DNA from: NORP240 sp038134485
Lineage (GTDB): Bacteria; Pseudomonadota; Gammaproteobacteria; Pseudomonadales; Pseudohongiellaceae
Length of the DNA: 58,921 bases
NCBI GenBank assembly: GCA_038134485.1
Contig: JAYPVG010000022.1
Span: forward strand, 1 to 58,921
Direction: 5' to 3'
In this document: positions 26,910-34,357 of the stretch, one piece after another
Layout of the letters: each line of letters starts with the position of its first letter
Numbering within the stretch: the first letter of the stretch is position 1
The notes under the pieces: generated by a model
Databases searched by the model: none
Seen by the model: the letters and a program-made list of their open reading frames with translations, nothing else
Told to the model about the DNA's origin: nothing
Made by a program: the position numbers and the translations under genes

Positions 26910-27413
26910 ATGGTTAAAGACCCGCTCAATATCAGAGTTATTACCGTTTCTGATACCCGAACCGAGGAAACTGACAAATCCGGTGCCGTCCTCGTCGAAC
27001 TATTGCAGATCGCAGGCCATCGATTGCTGGATAAGGTCATTATTGCGGATGATGTATACCAGCTGCGGGCGGCAGTTTCTGGAGGAATAGCCGACCCGCA
27101 GACCCAGGTCATTATTATGACCGGTGGTACGGGTTTTACTGCGCGGGACAACACGCAGCGGGCGATTGAGCCGCTGCTGGAGCTACGTATCGAAGGATTT
27201 GGCGAGTTGTTCCGACAACTTTCTTATGAAGAAATAGGAACCTCAACGATACAATCCAGGGCATTTGCTGGCATCACCAATGGAACCATTGTGTTCTGCG
27301 TTCCTGGCTCACCCGGGGCTTGCCGCACCGCCTGGGGTAGGATAATTGGTGAACAGTTAGACAGCGCTCACAAGCCCTGCAATTTTGTGGACAAGCTAAA
27401 GCGGCCGATCTGA
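26910..27413 (+). CDS. moaB: Molybdenum cofactor biosynthesis protein MoaB
   Basis: MoaB belongs to the MogA/MoaB family that adenylates molybdopterin or assists in the pathway. The 167 residues contain VITVSDTRTEETDKSG, the MPT-binding IIMTGGTGFTARDNT, and the C-terminal FCVPGSPGACRTAWG. It sits 21 bases after moaA and is probably co-transcribed. Other molybdenum cofactor genes (moaC, moaD, moaE, moeA) are not in the window. A weak terminator-like hairpin follows. Confidence 0.95.
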   Translation: MVKDPLNIRVITVSDTRTEETDKSGAVLVELLQIAGHRLLDKVIIADDVYQLRAAVSGGIADPQTQVIIMTGGTGFTARDNTQRAIEPLLELRIEGFGELFRQLSYEEIGTSTIQSRAFAGITNGTIVFCVPGSPGACRTAWGRIIGEQLDSAHKPCNFVDKLKRPI

Positions 27414-27437
27414 AGCTGCGATGTTAGCTTAGTTTTT
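27410..27437 (+). terminator. Probable intrinsic terminator of moaAB
   Basis: Arms CT-AAGCT and AGCTT-AG form a 7-bp stem with a one-base bulge and an 8-base loop, overlapping the moaB stop codon. TTTTT follows directly. The stem is AT-rich, so efficiency may be low. Confidence 0.45.
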
Positions 27438-27520
27438 CCCGGGTGAAATCGCCGGTCGCCGAGAAGTCTCGCAATGATGCGCGTGTTCAGTGCCAGCTCC
27501 GAGGATTACTACCGCTAAAT

Positions 27521-27579
27521 AACCAGCCAGTGGAACTTTTGAGAGTTCGTCAGTGCGAGCTAGCGCACGCTGGCTGGTT
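27521..27579. repeat. Perfect three-way-junction inverted repeat (possible structured RNA)
   Basis: An outer 10-bp stem AACCAGCCAG/CTGGCTGGTT encloses two perfect 5-bp hairpins. These are GAACT/AGTTC with loop TTTGAG, and GTGCG/CGCAC with loop AGCTAG. Junction linkers are only 2, 4 and 1 bases, so the whole 59 bases is almost fully paired in either strand. It is not a tRNA: no anticodon arm of 7+5 bases or T-arm is present. I did not recognise it as a hammerhead ribozyme or a known element. Confidence 0.6.
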
Positions 27580-27606
27580 CGGGTATAGCGAAGGAATGTA
27601 AAACAT
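27550..27606 (-). CDS. Possible 18-residue peptide, unknown
   Basis: The frame is MFYIPSLYPNQPACASSH. A strong GGGAGG ribosome binding site ends 8 bases before the ATG. It starts 30 bases after the stop of the 37-residue ORF on the same strand, and its last codons lie inside the three-way-junction repeat. No family is recognised. Its length makes chance occurrence quite possible, so the ribosome binding site is the main support. Confidence 0.3.
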   Translation of the reverse strand: MFYIPSLYPNQPACASSH

Positions 27607-27636
27607 GATGCTTTCCTCCCAGCATCCTGACGCTAC

Positions 27637-27750
27637 CTAAACGGCGGCGTACATGATTAGGGCAGGGATAGCGACTGCGCTGACTACTACGGCAGTGCTT
27701 ACCACCAGGGCCTGGATAGTCGGCCACACATTAATCAATACTCTACTCAC
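27637..27750 (-). CDS. 37-residue single-helix membrane peptide, unknown
   Basis: The peptide starts MSRVLINVWPTIQALVV and continues with a hydrophobic stretch to PALIMYAAV, enough for one membrane helix (about residues 13-35). AAGGAG stands 6 bases before a GTG start, a near-ideal ribosome binding site. It is divergent from xth and preceded by helically phased TAACA repeats that could be its operator. No family is recognised. Possible roles include a small subunit of a membrane complex or a type I toxin peptide; neither is shown. Confidence 0.55.
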   Translation of the reverse strand: MSRVLINVWPTIQALVVSTAVVVSAVAIPALIMYAAV

Positions 27751-27847
27751 CTTTAACTCCTTTTGAGATTTAAATTACCGATTTGTACTGCTCTTGCAGG
27801 GTCACCGCTCAAGCGGGACGCAGTTTAGCATGTATATGGGAGAAAAG

Positions 27848-27896
27848 GTAACAAAACTGAGAATAAAAGTAACAAAAGTGTGCTGAGGTTAACATT
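27848..27896. promoter_or_regulatory. Three phased TAACA repeats (operator-like)
   Basis: GTAACAAAA occurs at 27848-27856 and again at 27869-27877, in a tandem 20/21-base unit starting GAGAA. A related GTTAACATT begins at 27888. The TAACA cores are 21 and 20 bases apart, two helical turns each, so they lie on one face of the DNA. This is typical of sites for OmpR/PhoB-type winged-helix regulators, but the regulator cannot be named. Confidence 0.5.
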
Positions 27897-28035
27897 TAAT
27901 CCAACCTTGCTGGATGGAATGAGCCATTTTCTGTCAAATTTGGAGTTTTGCTACTAACCGGGCGGCTGGGTAAACTGGCCGCTGTGTAGAATCGAATTCA
28001 AACTGAACAGCCGGAAGTCGGTGGAGGCGGCACTT

Positions 28036-28809
28036 GTGCGAGTGATGACTTTCAACTGCAACGGAATTAGAGCCGCTGCGCGCAAGGGATTTTTCGACTG
28101 GCTGTCAACGGTAGATGTTGACGTGGTCTGTCTGCAGGAAACCAAAGCTCAGAAACATCAGCTTGATGACGATATCTTTCATCCCGCCGCCTACAATTGT
28201 TATTACTTTGATGCTGTTAAAAAAGGCTATTCCGGAACCGCTCTGTTCTGCGCCAAAAAACCTGGCATCGTATCAACGGGACTGGGTTGGGAAACGGCAG
28301 ATATTGAAGGACGATTTATCCAGGCTGACTTTGGCAATCTCAGTATCGGTTCGCTGTATCTGCCGTCAGGCTCGGCTGGTCCCGAGCGACAGACGAGAAA
28401 GTTTGCGTTCATGGATAAGTTCATGGTCCACATGCGTCGATTGCGCAGCGACGGGCGAAATTACATCATCTGTGGTGACTGGAATATCTGCCACAAGGAA
28501 ATTGATCTCAAGAACTGGCGATCTAACCAGAAGAATTCTGGCTTTCTCCCCGAGGAGCGGCAGTGGCTGGATCAGTTGTATGACGAAGTAGGCTTTGTTG
28601 ATGCGTTTCGGCTGGTCAATCAGGAGCCTGATCAGTATAGCTGGTGGTCAAATCGAGGCAATGCGCGGGCTAACAACGTGGGGTGGCGCCTGGACTATCA
28701 GGTCATAACGCCGGATTTGACCGATAAGGTGAAGTCAGCGGAGATTTACACGGCGGAAAATTTTTCCGATCATGCTCCGGTGATTGTTGATTATGATACG
28801 CAGCTATGA
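28036..28809 (+). CDS. xth: Exodeoxyribonuclease III / AP endonuclease
   Basis: This is an exonuclease-endonuclease-phosphatase family AP endonuclease for base-excision repair. Motifs are FNCNGIRAA, LQETKAQ, GDWNICHKEIDLKNW, WWSNRGNARANNVGWRLDY and the C-terminal SDHAPVIVDY. I chose the GTG at 28036 (MRVMTFNCNGIR, 257 residues): GGAGG at about 28023-28027 is 8 bases before it. The frame is open to a GTG at 28021. Its stop overlaps the next gene as ATGA. Confidence 0.94.
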   Translation: MRVMTFNCNGIRAAARKGFFDWLSTVDVDVVCLQETKAQKHQLDDDIFHPAAYNCYYFDAVKKGYSGTALFCAKKPGIVSTGLGWETADIEGRFIQADFGNLSIGSLYLPSGSAGPERQTRKFAFMDKFMVHMRRLRSDGRNYIICGDWNICHKEIDLKNWRSNQKNSGFLPEERQWLDQLYDEVGFVDAFRLVNQEPDQYSWWSNRGNARANNVGWRLDYQVITPDLTDKVKSAEIYTAENFSDHAPVIVDYDTQL

Positions 28810-29408
28810 AACGACTCGATTTTTTCTCTCTAACACTGTTCTTACTGATTGCCAGCATGCCGGCAAAATTGGCAGCTCAGCAATTGACCGCGATCATTGA
28901 TACCAGCAAAGGTGTCATCGAGATTGAGCTCAATGCGAGGGCAGCACCTACATCGGTAGCAAACTTTGTAAATTTGGCCACGCGTGGATTTTACGATGGA
29001 TTGACGTTCCACCGGGTGGTACGAAACTTCATGATCCAGGGGGGGGATCCTGATGGTGACGGTACCGGAGGCCCGGGCTATAGGTTCAGCGGAGAAACCA
29101 TCCTGCATCATAATCGGCCGGGCGTAATTTCCATGGCCAACTCGGGACCCGGGACTGATGGTAGCCAGTTTTTCATCACACATCTGGCAACTCCTCACCT
29201 TGACGGATTGCACTCGGTGTTTGGGAGGGTCACTTCGGGTTTGAATCTGGTTTATGAGATTCGACGTGGCGATGTGATTAACAGTGTAACCATTGTCGGC
29301 GAATCAGCGGCGGTGTTGGAGCGCAGGCGCGCCCAGGTGGAAGAGTGGAATAGTATTCTCGATGAGGGATTTCCAGCTCTCAGACCGTCATTTCTTGTAA
29401 ATCAGTGA
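28806..29408 (+). CDS. Secreted cyclophilin-type peptidyl-prolyl isomerase
   Basis: This 200-residue protein has a signal peptide (about 1-24, ending KLAA-QQ) and a cyclophilin domain. Active-site blocks are FHRVVRNFMIQGGDPDGDGTGGPGYRF, SMANSGPGTDGSQFFI and LDGLHSVFGRV. It should act in the periplasm. The C-terminal 35 residues extend past the fold. It overlaps xth by 4 bases (ATGA), an unusual operon partner. A second secreted cyclophilin is encoded at 53777-54337. Confidence 0.9.
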   Translation: MKRLDFFSLTLFLLIASMPAKLAAQQLTAIIDTSKGVIEIELNARAAPTSVANFVNLATRGFYDGLTFHRVVRNFMIQGGDPDGDGTGGPGYRFSGETILHHNRPGVISMANSGPGTDGSQFFITHLATPHLDGLHSVFGRVTSGLNLVYEIRRGDVINSVTIVGESAAVLERRRAQVEEWNSILDEGFPALRPSFLVNQ

Positions 29409-29419
29409 CGGCGTTCTTC

Positions 29420-29719
29420 CTACGGTAAAACCTTCTTGAAAGGTTTAACTATAACCTTTTTGTAGACTCCGGCAGACACGTAGGGATCCGCATCTGCCCA
29501 CGCTTTGGCTGTTTCCAGACTGTCGAATTCGGCAATGATCAGACTCCCGGTGAAACCCGCCTCACCGGATTCTTCGCTATCGATAACCGGATGAGGACCA
29601 GCGATGATTATGCGGCCCTGAGCATCCATTTGTTGCAGGCGCTCGATATGAGCCGGTCTGGCCTGCTGACGCTTGGCAAGGCTGTTATCCACGTCTTCGC
29701 TAATGATGGCGTATAACAT
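29420..29719 (-). CDS. yciI: YciI family protein
   Basis: This is a small cytoplasmic protein of the YCII family (99 residues) with a ferredoxin-like fold and unknown biochemical role. Family blocks are RPAHIERLQQMDAQGRIIIAGPHP and FDSLETAKAWADADPYVSAGVY, ending VKPFKKVLP. It is downstream of yciB on the same strand, the arrangement seen widely in Gammaproteobacteria. It converges on the cyclophilin gene with an 11-base gap. Confidence 0.93.
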   Translation of the reverse strand: MLYAIISEDVDNSLAKRQQARPAHIERLQQMDAQGRIIIAGPHPVIDSEESGEAGFTGSLIIAEFDSLETAKAWADADPYVSAGVYKKVIVKPFKKVLP

Positions 29720-29783
29720 AATGATTTTCCCGTTGCAGGCCCTTTGGGCTTAATTTGAGGGACAAAGTCAGGACAGTGACCAA

Positions 29784-30386
29784 TCAGGGTTGCTGAGACT
29801 CCGAACTCTCCTGCTCCGGACCCTCCATATACCGAGAAAGATAGGGCATTTGAGCGAATACGAACAGGAAAGTAATGATCAGATTGCCCCAGACTTTGAA
29901 ATTTATCCACATGGATTCCGAAAGGAGGAATGCCACCGCGAGATTGATGGCCCCGAGTACAGCAAAAAAGACGATCCAAAGAGAGTTCAGCGTATTCCAG
30001 ACTTCTCTTGGCGCTTCTACCGTATGACCTAGCATATGCTCTATAGCCGGTTTGTCGCTGATAAAGCGAGAGCCAAAAAATACCATTGCGAAGACCCAAT
30101 TAGCTATCGGAGCTTTCCATTTGAGGAAATCGGTGTTGCGAAAATAAATGGTTGGGATGCAGGCCAGGACGACCACCACCAGAGTGATAAACTGGAATTT
30201 ATCAAGTCGCCGTTGGGCAAGGTAGATTCCACCGTAGACGAGGATTGAGGTGACGAGCAGGAACTCTGCTGCGCTGAATATGCCGCCCAGGGTATAGTCG
30301 TATCCGGCGATTGTTAGGACGCGTTCGTCCAGGCCCCAAACGATGAAGAAAACTACCAGGGGGATGTAATCGAGGAACTGTTTCAT
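29784..30386 (-). CDS. yciB: Inner membrane protein YciB (septation protein A family)
   Basis: YciB is a polytopic inner-membrane protein linked to cell envelope maintenance and septation. The N-terminus MKQFLDYIPLVVFFIVW is diagnostic. Further matches are RNTDFLKWKAPIANWVFA, the LNSLWIVFFAVLGAINL helix and WINFKVWGNL. It has 200 residues and about five or six helices. yciI follows after 64 bases, and yciO is divergent. Confidence 0.95.
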   Translation of the reverse strand: MKQFLDYIPLVVFFIVWGLDERVLTIAGYDYTLGGIFSAAEFLLVTSILVYGGIYLAQRRLDKFQFITLVVVVLACIPTIYFRNTDFLKWKAPIANWVFAMVFFGSRFISDKPAIEHMLGHTVEAPREVWNTLNSLWIVFFAVLGAINLAVAFLLSESMWINFKVWGNLIITFLFVFAQMPYLSRYMEGPEQESSESQQP

Positions 30387-30588
30387 TGCAATAAATCGAC
30401 TCTGTGTTGGTGGATGAGAATCGGGTGTGACTTCGTTGCTTTCATTATACGCGGGCAGAGCGGTTTACCAAAAACAGTCTGATTTTAGCCGGGCATGTAA
30501 TAGAATTCGCTGTTTTCTTTGATAGCAATACCGACTAGACGCATTTTCCTATAAATTTTCGCCCCGCCGGAAGCGTGCGAGATCATCA

Positions 30589-31209
30589 ATGGTTGAATAT
30601 TTGCAGGTGCATCCTGACAATCCAGAGCCGCGTCGGATACGACAGGCCGTCCAGGTGGTTATGAGTGGCGGGGTAATTGTGTATCCGACTGACTCAACCT
30701 ATGCACTTGGTTGTCACCTCGGTAATAAAGCCGCTTTGAATCGTATTCGGCAACTCAGGAAGCTGGACGACCGACATAATTTTACTTTGGTATGCGAGGA
30801 TTTATCCTCTCTCGCCAGTTACGCTAGAGTAAATAACAGCGCGTATCGCATCTTGAAGGCCTACACGCCGGGGCCCTATACGTTCATTCTAAAGGCAACT
30901 CCGGAAGTTCCCCGCCGCCTGATGCATCCCAGACGCAAGACCATAGGCTTGCGGGTGCCGGAGAATACTGTCGCCAAGATTCTGCTGAATGCCATCGGTG
31001 AGCCTATCATGAGCACCAGTCTGATACTGCCGGATGAGGAAGAACAAATCACGGATCCCTATGAAATTCGCCTGAAGTTGGGCAAGATAGTTGATCTGAT
31101 AATCGATTCTGGGCCATGTGGCCGTGAACCGACTACTATGATCGATCTGGTCGATGGAGCACCCGTGGTAATGCGGCAAGGAAAGGGTGATGCTGAGCCA
31201 TTCATGTAG
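30589..31209 (+). CDS. yciO: YciO family protein (Sua5/YrdC-like fold)
   Basis: YciO shares the fold of threonylcarbamoyl-AMP synthases Sua5/TsaC. The nucleotide-binding block is GGVIVYPTDSTYALGCHL, followed by LRKLDDRHNFTLVC and LKATPEVPRRLMHPRRKTIGLRVP. The 206-residue length and Lys-Arg-Arg-Lys-type block suggest YciO rather than TsaC. Activity in t6A synthesis is possible but not shown. It begins a run with trpS, scpA, scpB and rluB. Confidence 0.92.
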   Translation: MVEYLQVHPDNPEPRRIRQAVQVVMSGGVIVYPTDSTYALGCHLGNKAALNRIRQLRKLDDRHNFTLVCEDLSSLASYARVNNSAYRILKAYTPGPYTFILKATPEVPRRLMHPRRKTIGLRVPENTVAKILLNAIGEPIMSTSLILPDEEEQITDPYEIRLKLGKIVDLIIDSGPCGREPTTMIDLVDGAPVVMRQGKGDAEPFM

Positions 31210-31258
31210 AATTGTCATATTTGGATTTACTCCGAATTAGCCGGAAAGGGAGAAGAAG

Positions 31259-32473
31259 TTGTCTACCGTTGATTCACAACAGCGCGTATTGTCGGGAATG
31301 CGACCTACTGGTCGATTGCACCTGGGTCACTTGCACGGTGTGCTCAAAAACTGGATCAAGTTACAGCATGAGTTCGAGTGCCTATTTTTTGTCGCTGATT
31401 GGCATGCACTTACTACCCACTACAGCGATCCGCTCGTTGTCGAGCAAAATGCTCTGGATATGGTCATTGACTGGTTAGCGGTGGGGGTTAATCCTGGTTC
31501 GGCTTCGATTTTTATCCAGTCGAAAATTGCCGAACATGCTGAGCTGCACTTGCTGCTGTCTATGATGACTCCCCTGGGCTGGCTCGAAAGGGTACCCAGC
31601 TACAAGGATCAGCAGGAAAAGCTCAAGGAAAAGGACCTCGAAACCTATGGATTTCTTGGTTATCCGTTACTGCAAGCGGCGGATATTCTGATTTATCGCG
31701 CCGGCCTCGTGCCGGTTGGTGCCGACCAGGTAGCACATGTTGAGCTGACGCGAGAAGTTGCCCGTCGATTCAACCACCTGTACGGCCGGGAACCGGGATT
31801 CGAAAAACTGGCGGAAGCCGCCGTGACCAAGATGGGTAAACGAGCAGCTCGGATGTTTGCCGAGTTACGAGTCGCTTATCAGGAGCAGGGAAACCAAGAG
31901 GCTCTGGAGAAGGCGCAGGCACTTCTTCGAGAACAACAGAATATTTCGCTGGGGGATCGCGAGAGGCTCTATGGATACCTTGAGGGGTCCGGCAAGATGA
32001 TTCTCGCTGAGCCGCAGGCTTTGCTGACGCCGGCATCAAAAATGCCAGGCCTCGATGGGCAGAAAATGTCCAAGTCATACGATAATGTCATTGCACTTCG
32101 CGAGCCATTGGACCAGGTTGAAAAGAAAATCAGCACAATGCCCACCGATCCGGCAAGGGTGAGACTGACTGACCCGGGGGAGCCGGAAAAATGCCCGGTT
32201 TGGCAGCTGCACGAGACCTACTCCGACGAGCAAACAAAGGAGTGGGTTTGCGACGGCTGCCGTCATGCGAAAATTGGATGTCTCGAATGCAAGAAACCCG
32301 TGATTGATGCGGTTGTTGCGGAATTGGAGCCAATCCAGAAAGAGGCCGAGCAATACGAAAAAGACCCTGATTTGGTCAAGAGTATAGTCGCGGAGGGTTG
32401 TGAAGTGGCCCGGGACAAAGCCAAGGAGACTTTGCATGAGGTGCGATCAGCGATGGGACTCAGTTACTGGTAA
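31259..32473 (+). CDS. trpS: Tryptophanyl-tRNA synthetase with an iron-sulphur-type cysteine insert
   Basis: This class I synthetase has 404 residues. The HIGH-type motif is HLGH in TGRLHLGHLHG and the KMSKS loop is GQKMSKSYDN. A C-terminal insert carries Cys in KCPVW and then C-DG-C-RHAKIG-C-LE-C. The outer four follow C-x21-C-x6-C-x2-C, close to the C-x22-C-x6-C-x2-C that binds [4Fe-4S] in Thermotoga TrpRS. The start is TTG at 31259, with GGGAG about 6 bases upstream. It lies 49 bases after yciO and 44 bases before scpA. Confidence 0.95.
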   Translation: MSTVDSQQRVLSGMRPTGRLHLGHLHGVLKNWIKLQHEFECLFFVADWHALTTHYSDPLVVEQNALDMVIDWLAVGVNPGSASIFIQSKIAEHAELHLLLSMMTPLGWLERVPSYKDQQEKLKEKDLETYGFLGYPLLQAADILIYRAGLVPVGADQVAHVELTREVARRFNHLYGREPGFEKLAEAAVTKMGKRAARMFAELRVAYQEQGNQEALEKAQALLREQQNISLGDRERLYGYLEGSGKMILAEPQALLTPASKMPGLDGQKMSKSYDNVIALREPLDQVEKKISTMPTDPARVRLTDPGEPEKCPVWQLHETYSDEQTKEWVCDGCRHAKIGCLECKKPVIDAVVAELEPIQKEAEQYEKDPDLVKSIVAEGCEVARDKAKETLHEVRSAMGLSYW

Positions 32474-32517
32474 CGAGTTCAGTTGAGATTTTTTAGCGCG
32501 CTTTTACAGGGTCATAA

Positions 32518-33396
32518 GTGCTAAAATCTGAGTGTTACTCGGGTAAGCAGACGGGGATTCCCTTGACATCATCGGACACCGAGAAAGACAGCACGGCAGA
32601 GCTGGAGAATCAGCCCGGTCAAGAGGAGTTGCCTTTTGCATATGTTGCCGGCAAGGCAATTACAGAGCTCCCCAGAGATTTATACATTCCTCCTGATGCG
32701 TTGGAAATTTTCCTTGAATCCTTTGAGGGGCCCCTGGATCTGCTGCTGTATCTCATCAAGCGCCAGAACATTGATATCCTGGAAATCAACGTTTCCGACA
32801 TTACCGTTCAGTATATGGCCTATGTCGACCTGATGGAGGCCGCTCAATTCGAGTTGGCGGCTGAATACCTGGTAATGGCGGCTACGCTGGCGGAAATCAA
32901 ATCGCGCATATTGTTGCCGCGTCAGCCGGTCGAGGAAGGTGAGGAAGAAGATCCCAGAAACCTGTTGATCCGCCGTCTGCAGGAATATGAGCGGTACAAG
33001 AAGGCAGCTGAGGACATTAACGCGCTGCCGCGCATGGAAAGAGAATTGTATTCTGTGAGTGCTGCCTTGCCAGAAATTGAGAGAGTCAAGCCGGATCCGG
33101 AGGTGGCGCTACAGTCAGTTTTGCAGGCTCTGGCCACGGCTCTGCGACGGGTCGCGATGTTTGAACATCATCATATCCAGCGAGAGACTCTCTCAACCAG
33201 AGAGAAAATGTCTGAAGTGCTGGCCAGATTATCCGCCGACAGGTTCGTGCCGCTGGTTTCTCTTCTGCTCCGAGAAGAGGGGCGACTGGGTGTCGTGGTA
33301 ACCTTCCTCGCCGTAATGGAGTTGTTGAAGGATTCCATGATTGAAATCGTCCAGGGCGATCCTTTTGGGCCAATTCACCTGAAGGCGCGCAGTTGA
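32518..33396 (+). CDS. scpA: Segregation and condensation protein A
   Basis: ScpA is the kleisin of the SMC-ScpAB complex that organises the chromosome. The N-terminal domain contains FEGPLDLLLYLIKRQNIDIL, followed by YLVMAATLAEIKSRILLP. The C-terminal winged helix includes AVMELLKDSMIEIVQGDPFGPI. It has 292 residues. The start is likely the GTG at 32518, with GGG six to seven bases upstream; the first 50 residues are poorly conserved, so a later start is possible. It lies 41 bases before scpB. Confidence 0.93.
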   Translation: MLKSECYSGKQTGIPLTSSDTEKDSTAELENQPGQEELPFAYVAGKAITELPRDLYIPPDALEIFLESFEGPLDLLLYLIKRQNIDILEINVSDITVQYMAYVDLMEAAQFELAAEYLVMAATLAEIKSRILLPRQPVEEGEEEDPRNLLIRRLQEYERYKKAAEDINALPRMERELYSVSAALPEIERVKPDPEVALQSVLQALATALRRVAMFEHHHIQRETLSTREKMSEVLARLSADRFVPLVSLLLREEGRLGVVVTFLAVMELLKDSMIEIVQGDPFGPIHLKARS

Positions 33397-33437
33397 GCGC
33401 TGTGCTGCCCGCAAACCTGAGTTGAAATTCAATAGTT

Positions 33438-34307
33438 ATGGCTGATATAGATAACAAAATTAAAATGATCGTGGAGGGGCTGTTGCTCGCGGCTGGCAAA
33501 CCCCTCAGCCTTGGCGTGATTGCGGGTGTATTCAGCGAAGATGAACGTCCCGATAATGCGGAGTTGAAAGAAGTGCTGGCGGCTATTGCCGATGATTGCA
33601 ATGATCGTGGCTTCGAGCTCAAGCAAGTTGCCTCCGGTTACCGTTTTCAGGTCAAGCAGGACATCAGTGAATGGATAGCCAGATTGTGGGAAGAAAGGCC
33701 GCCACGCTATAGTCGTGCACTGCTGGAAACCCTTGCCTTGATCGCTTATCGGCAGCCAATCACCCGCGGAGATGTTGAGGAGATTCGGGGTGTGGCGGTT
33801 AGTTCGAATATAATTCGTACCCTCGTAGACCGGGAGTGGGTGCGCATAGTGGGGCATAAGGACGTACCCGGCAAGCCGGCATTATACGCCACCACCAGAC
33901 AGTTCCTAGATTACTTCAATCTTAACAGTATCCAGGAGCTACCGCCCTTATCGGAAATCAGGGAACTTGCTCAAACTACCGAAGAATTCAATGTGGAAGA
34001 CGATCTTGCCCAGCGCACAGTATTGGAGCTTCCAGAAGAAGAGGCCGACGCACTCGCGGGGGACACTGGGGGCGTGTTTGGTGAGGGAGGAGAAGTTGAG
34101 GCTTTCGAGCTCGACGAGCTTCCTAATGAGGACGAGGCAGTGGCGCTCTCCAAAAAGCCTCTTGATGAAATTTTGGGGCTACCAATTCAGGACGACGAAG
34201 CAGATGCAGAGGAGTACAACAGCCCCGATTTCGGGGATGTTACTGATGATCCCGCTGAGGACGAGGCGCAGCATCTGGAGTCTGCTTCAAAGCTCTCAAG
34301 ACAATAG
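33438..34307 (+). CDS. scpB: Segregation and condensation protein B with long acidic tail
   Basis: ScpB is the winged-helix partner of ScpA. The conserved core is in the first 175 residues: VEGLLLAAGKPLS, TLALIAYRQPITRGDVEEIRGV and TLVDREWVRIVGHKDVPGKPALYATT. A tail of about 110 residues is very rich in Asp and Glu and probably disordered. The total of 289 residues is longer than the core needs. The stop overlaps a possible GTG start of rluB by one base (TAGTG). Confidence 0.93.
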   Translation: MADIDNKIKMIVEGLLLAAGKPLSLGVIAGVFSEDERPDNAELKEVLAAIADDCNDRGFELKQVASGYRFQVKQDISEWIARLWEERPPRYSRALLETLALIAYRQPITRGDVEEIRGVAVSSNIIRTLVDREWVRIVGHKDVPGKPALYATTRQFLDYFNLNSIQELPPLSEIRELAQTTEEFNVEDDLAQRTVLELPEEEADALAGDTGGVFGEGGEVEAFELDELPNEDEAVALSKKPLDEILGLPIQDDEADAEEYNSPDFGDVTDDPAEDEAQHLESASKLSRQ

Positions 34308-34357
34308 TGGTCTCAAATCGCAAGCGCTCAGAAACGGATAATTCTGCTTTTCTCCAT

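Larger units (their letters stand above)
27414..28035. other. 622-base intergenic region between moaB and xth with dense structure
   Basis: This stretch holds, in order, a weak moaB terminator, a three-way-junction inverted repeat at 27521-27579, two small minus-strand ORFs with ribosome binding sites, a CCGCT/AGCGG dyad at 27805-27816, and three phased TAACA motifs at 27849-27894. The remaining 27900-28020 should carry the xth promoter, but no clear consensus was recognised. Confidence 0.6.

Noticed and set aside
27521..27579. Reading the three-way junction as a tRNA or hammerhead ribozyme
   Set aside because: No 7-bp acceptor with CCA-like end or anticodon loop is present. The hammerhead core CTGATGA and GAAA are not placed correctly in either strand.
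29425..29447. AAACCTT/AAGGTTT hairpin as a terminator between the cyclophilin and yciI
   Set aside because: It lies inside yciI coding sequence and is not followed by a T tract on the relevant strand.
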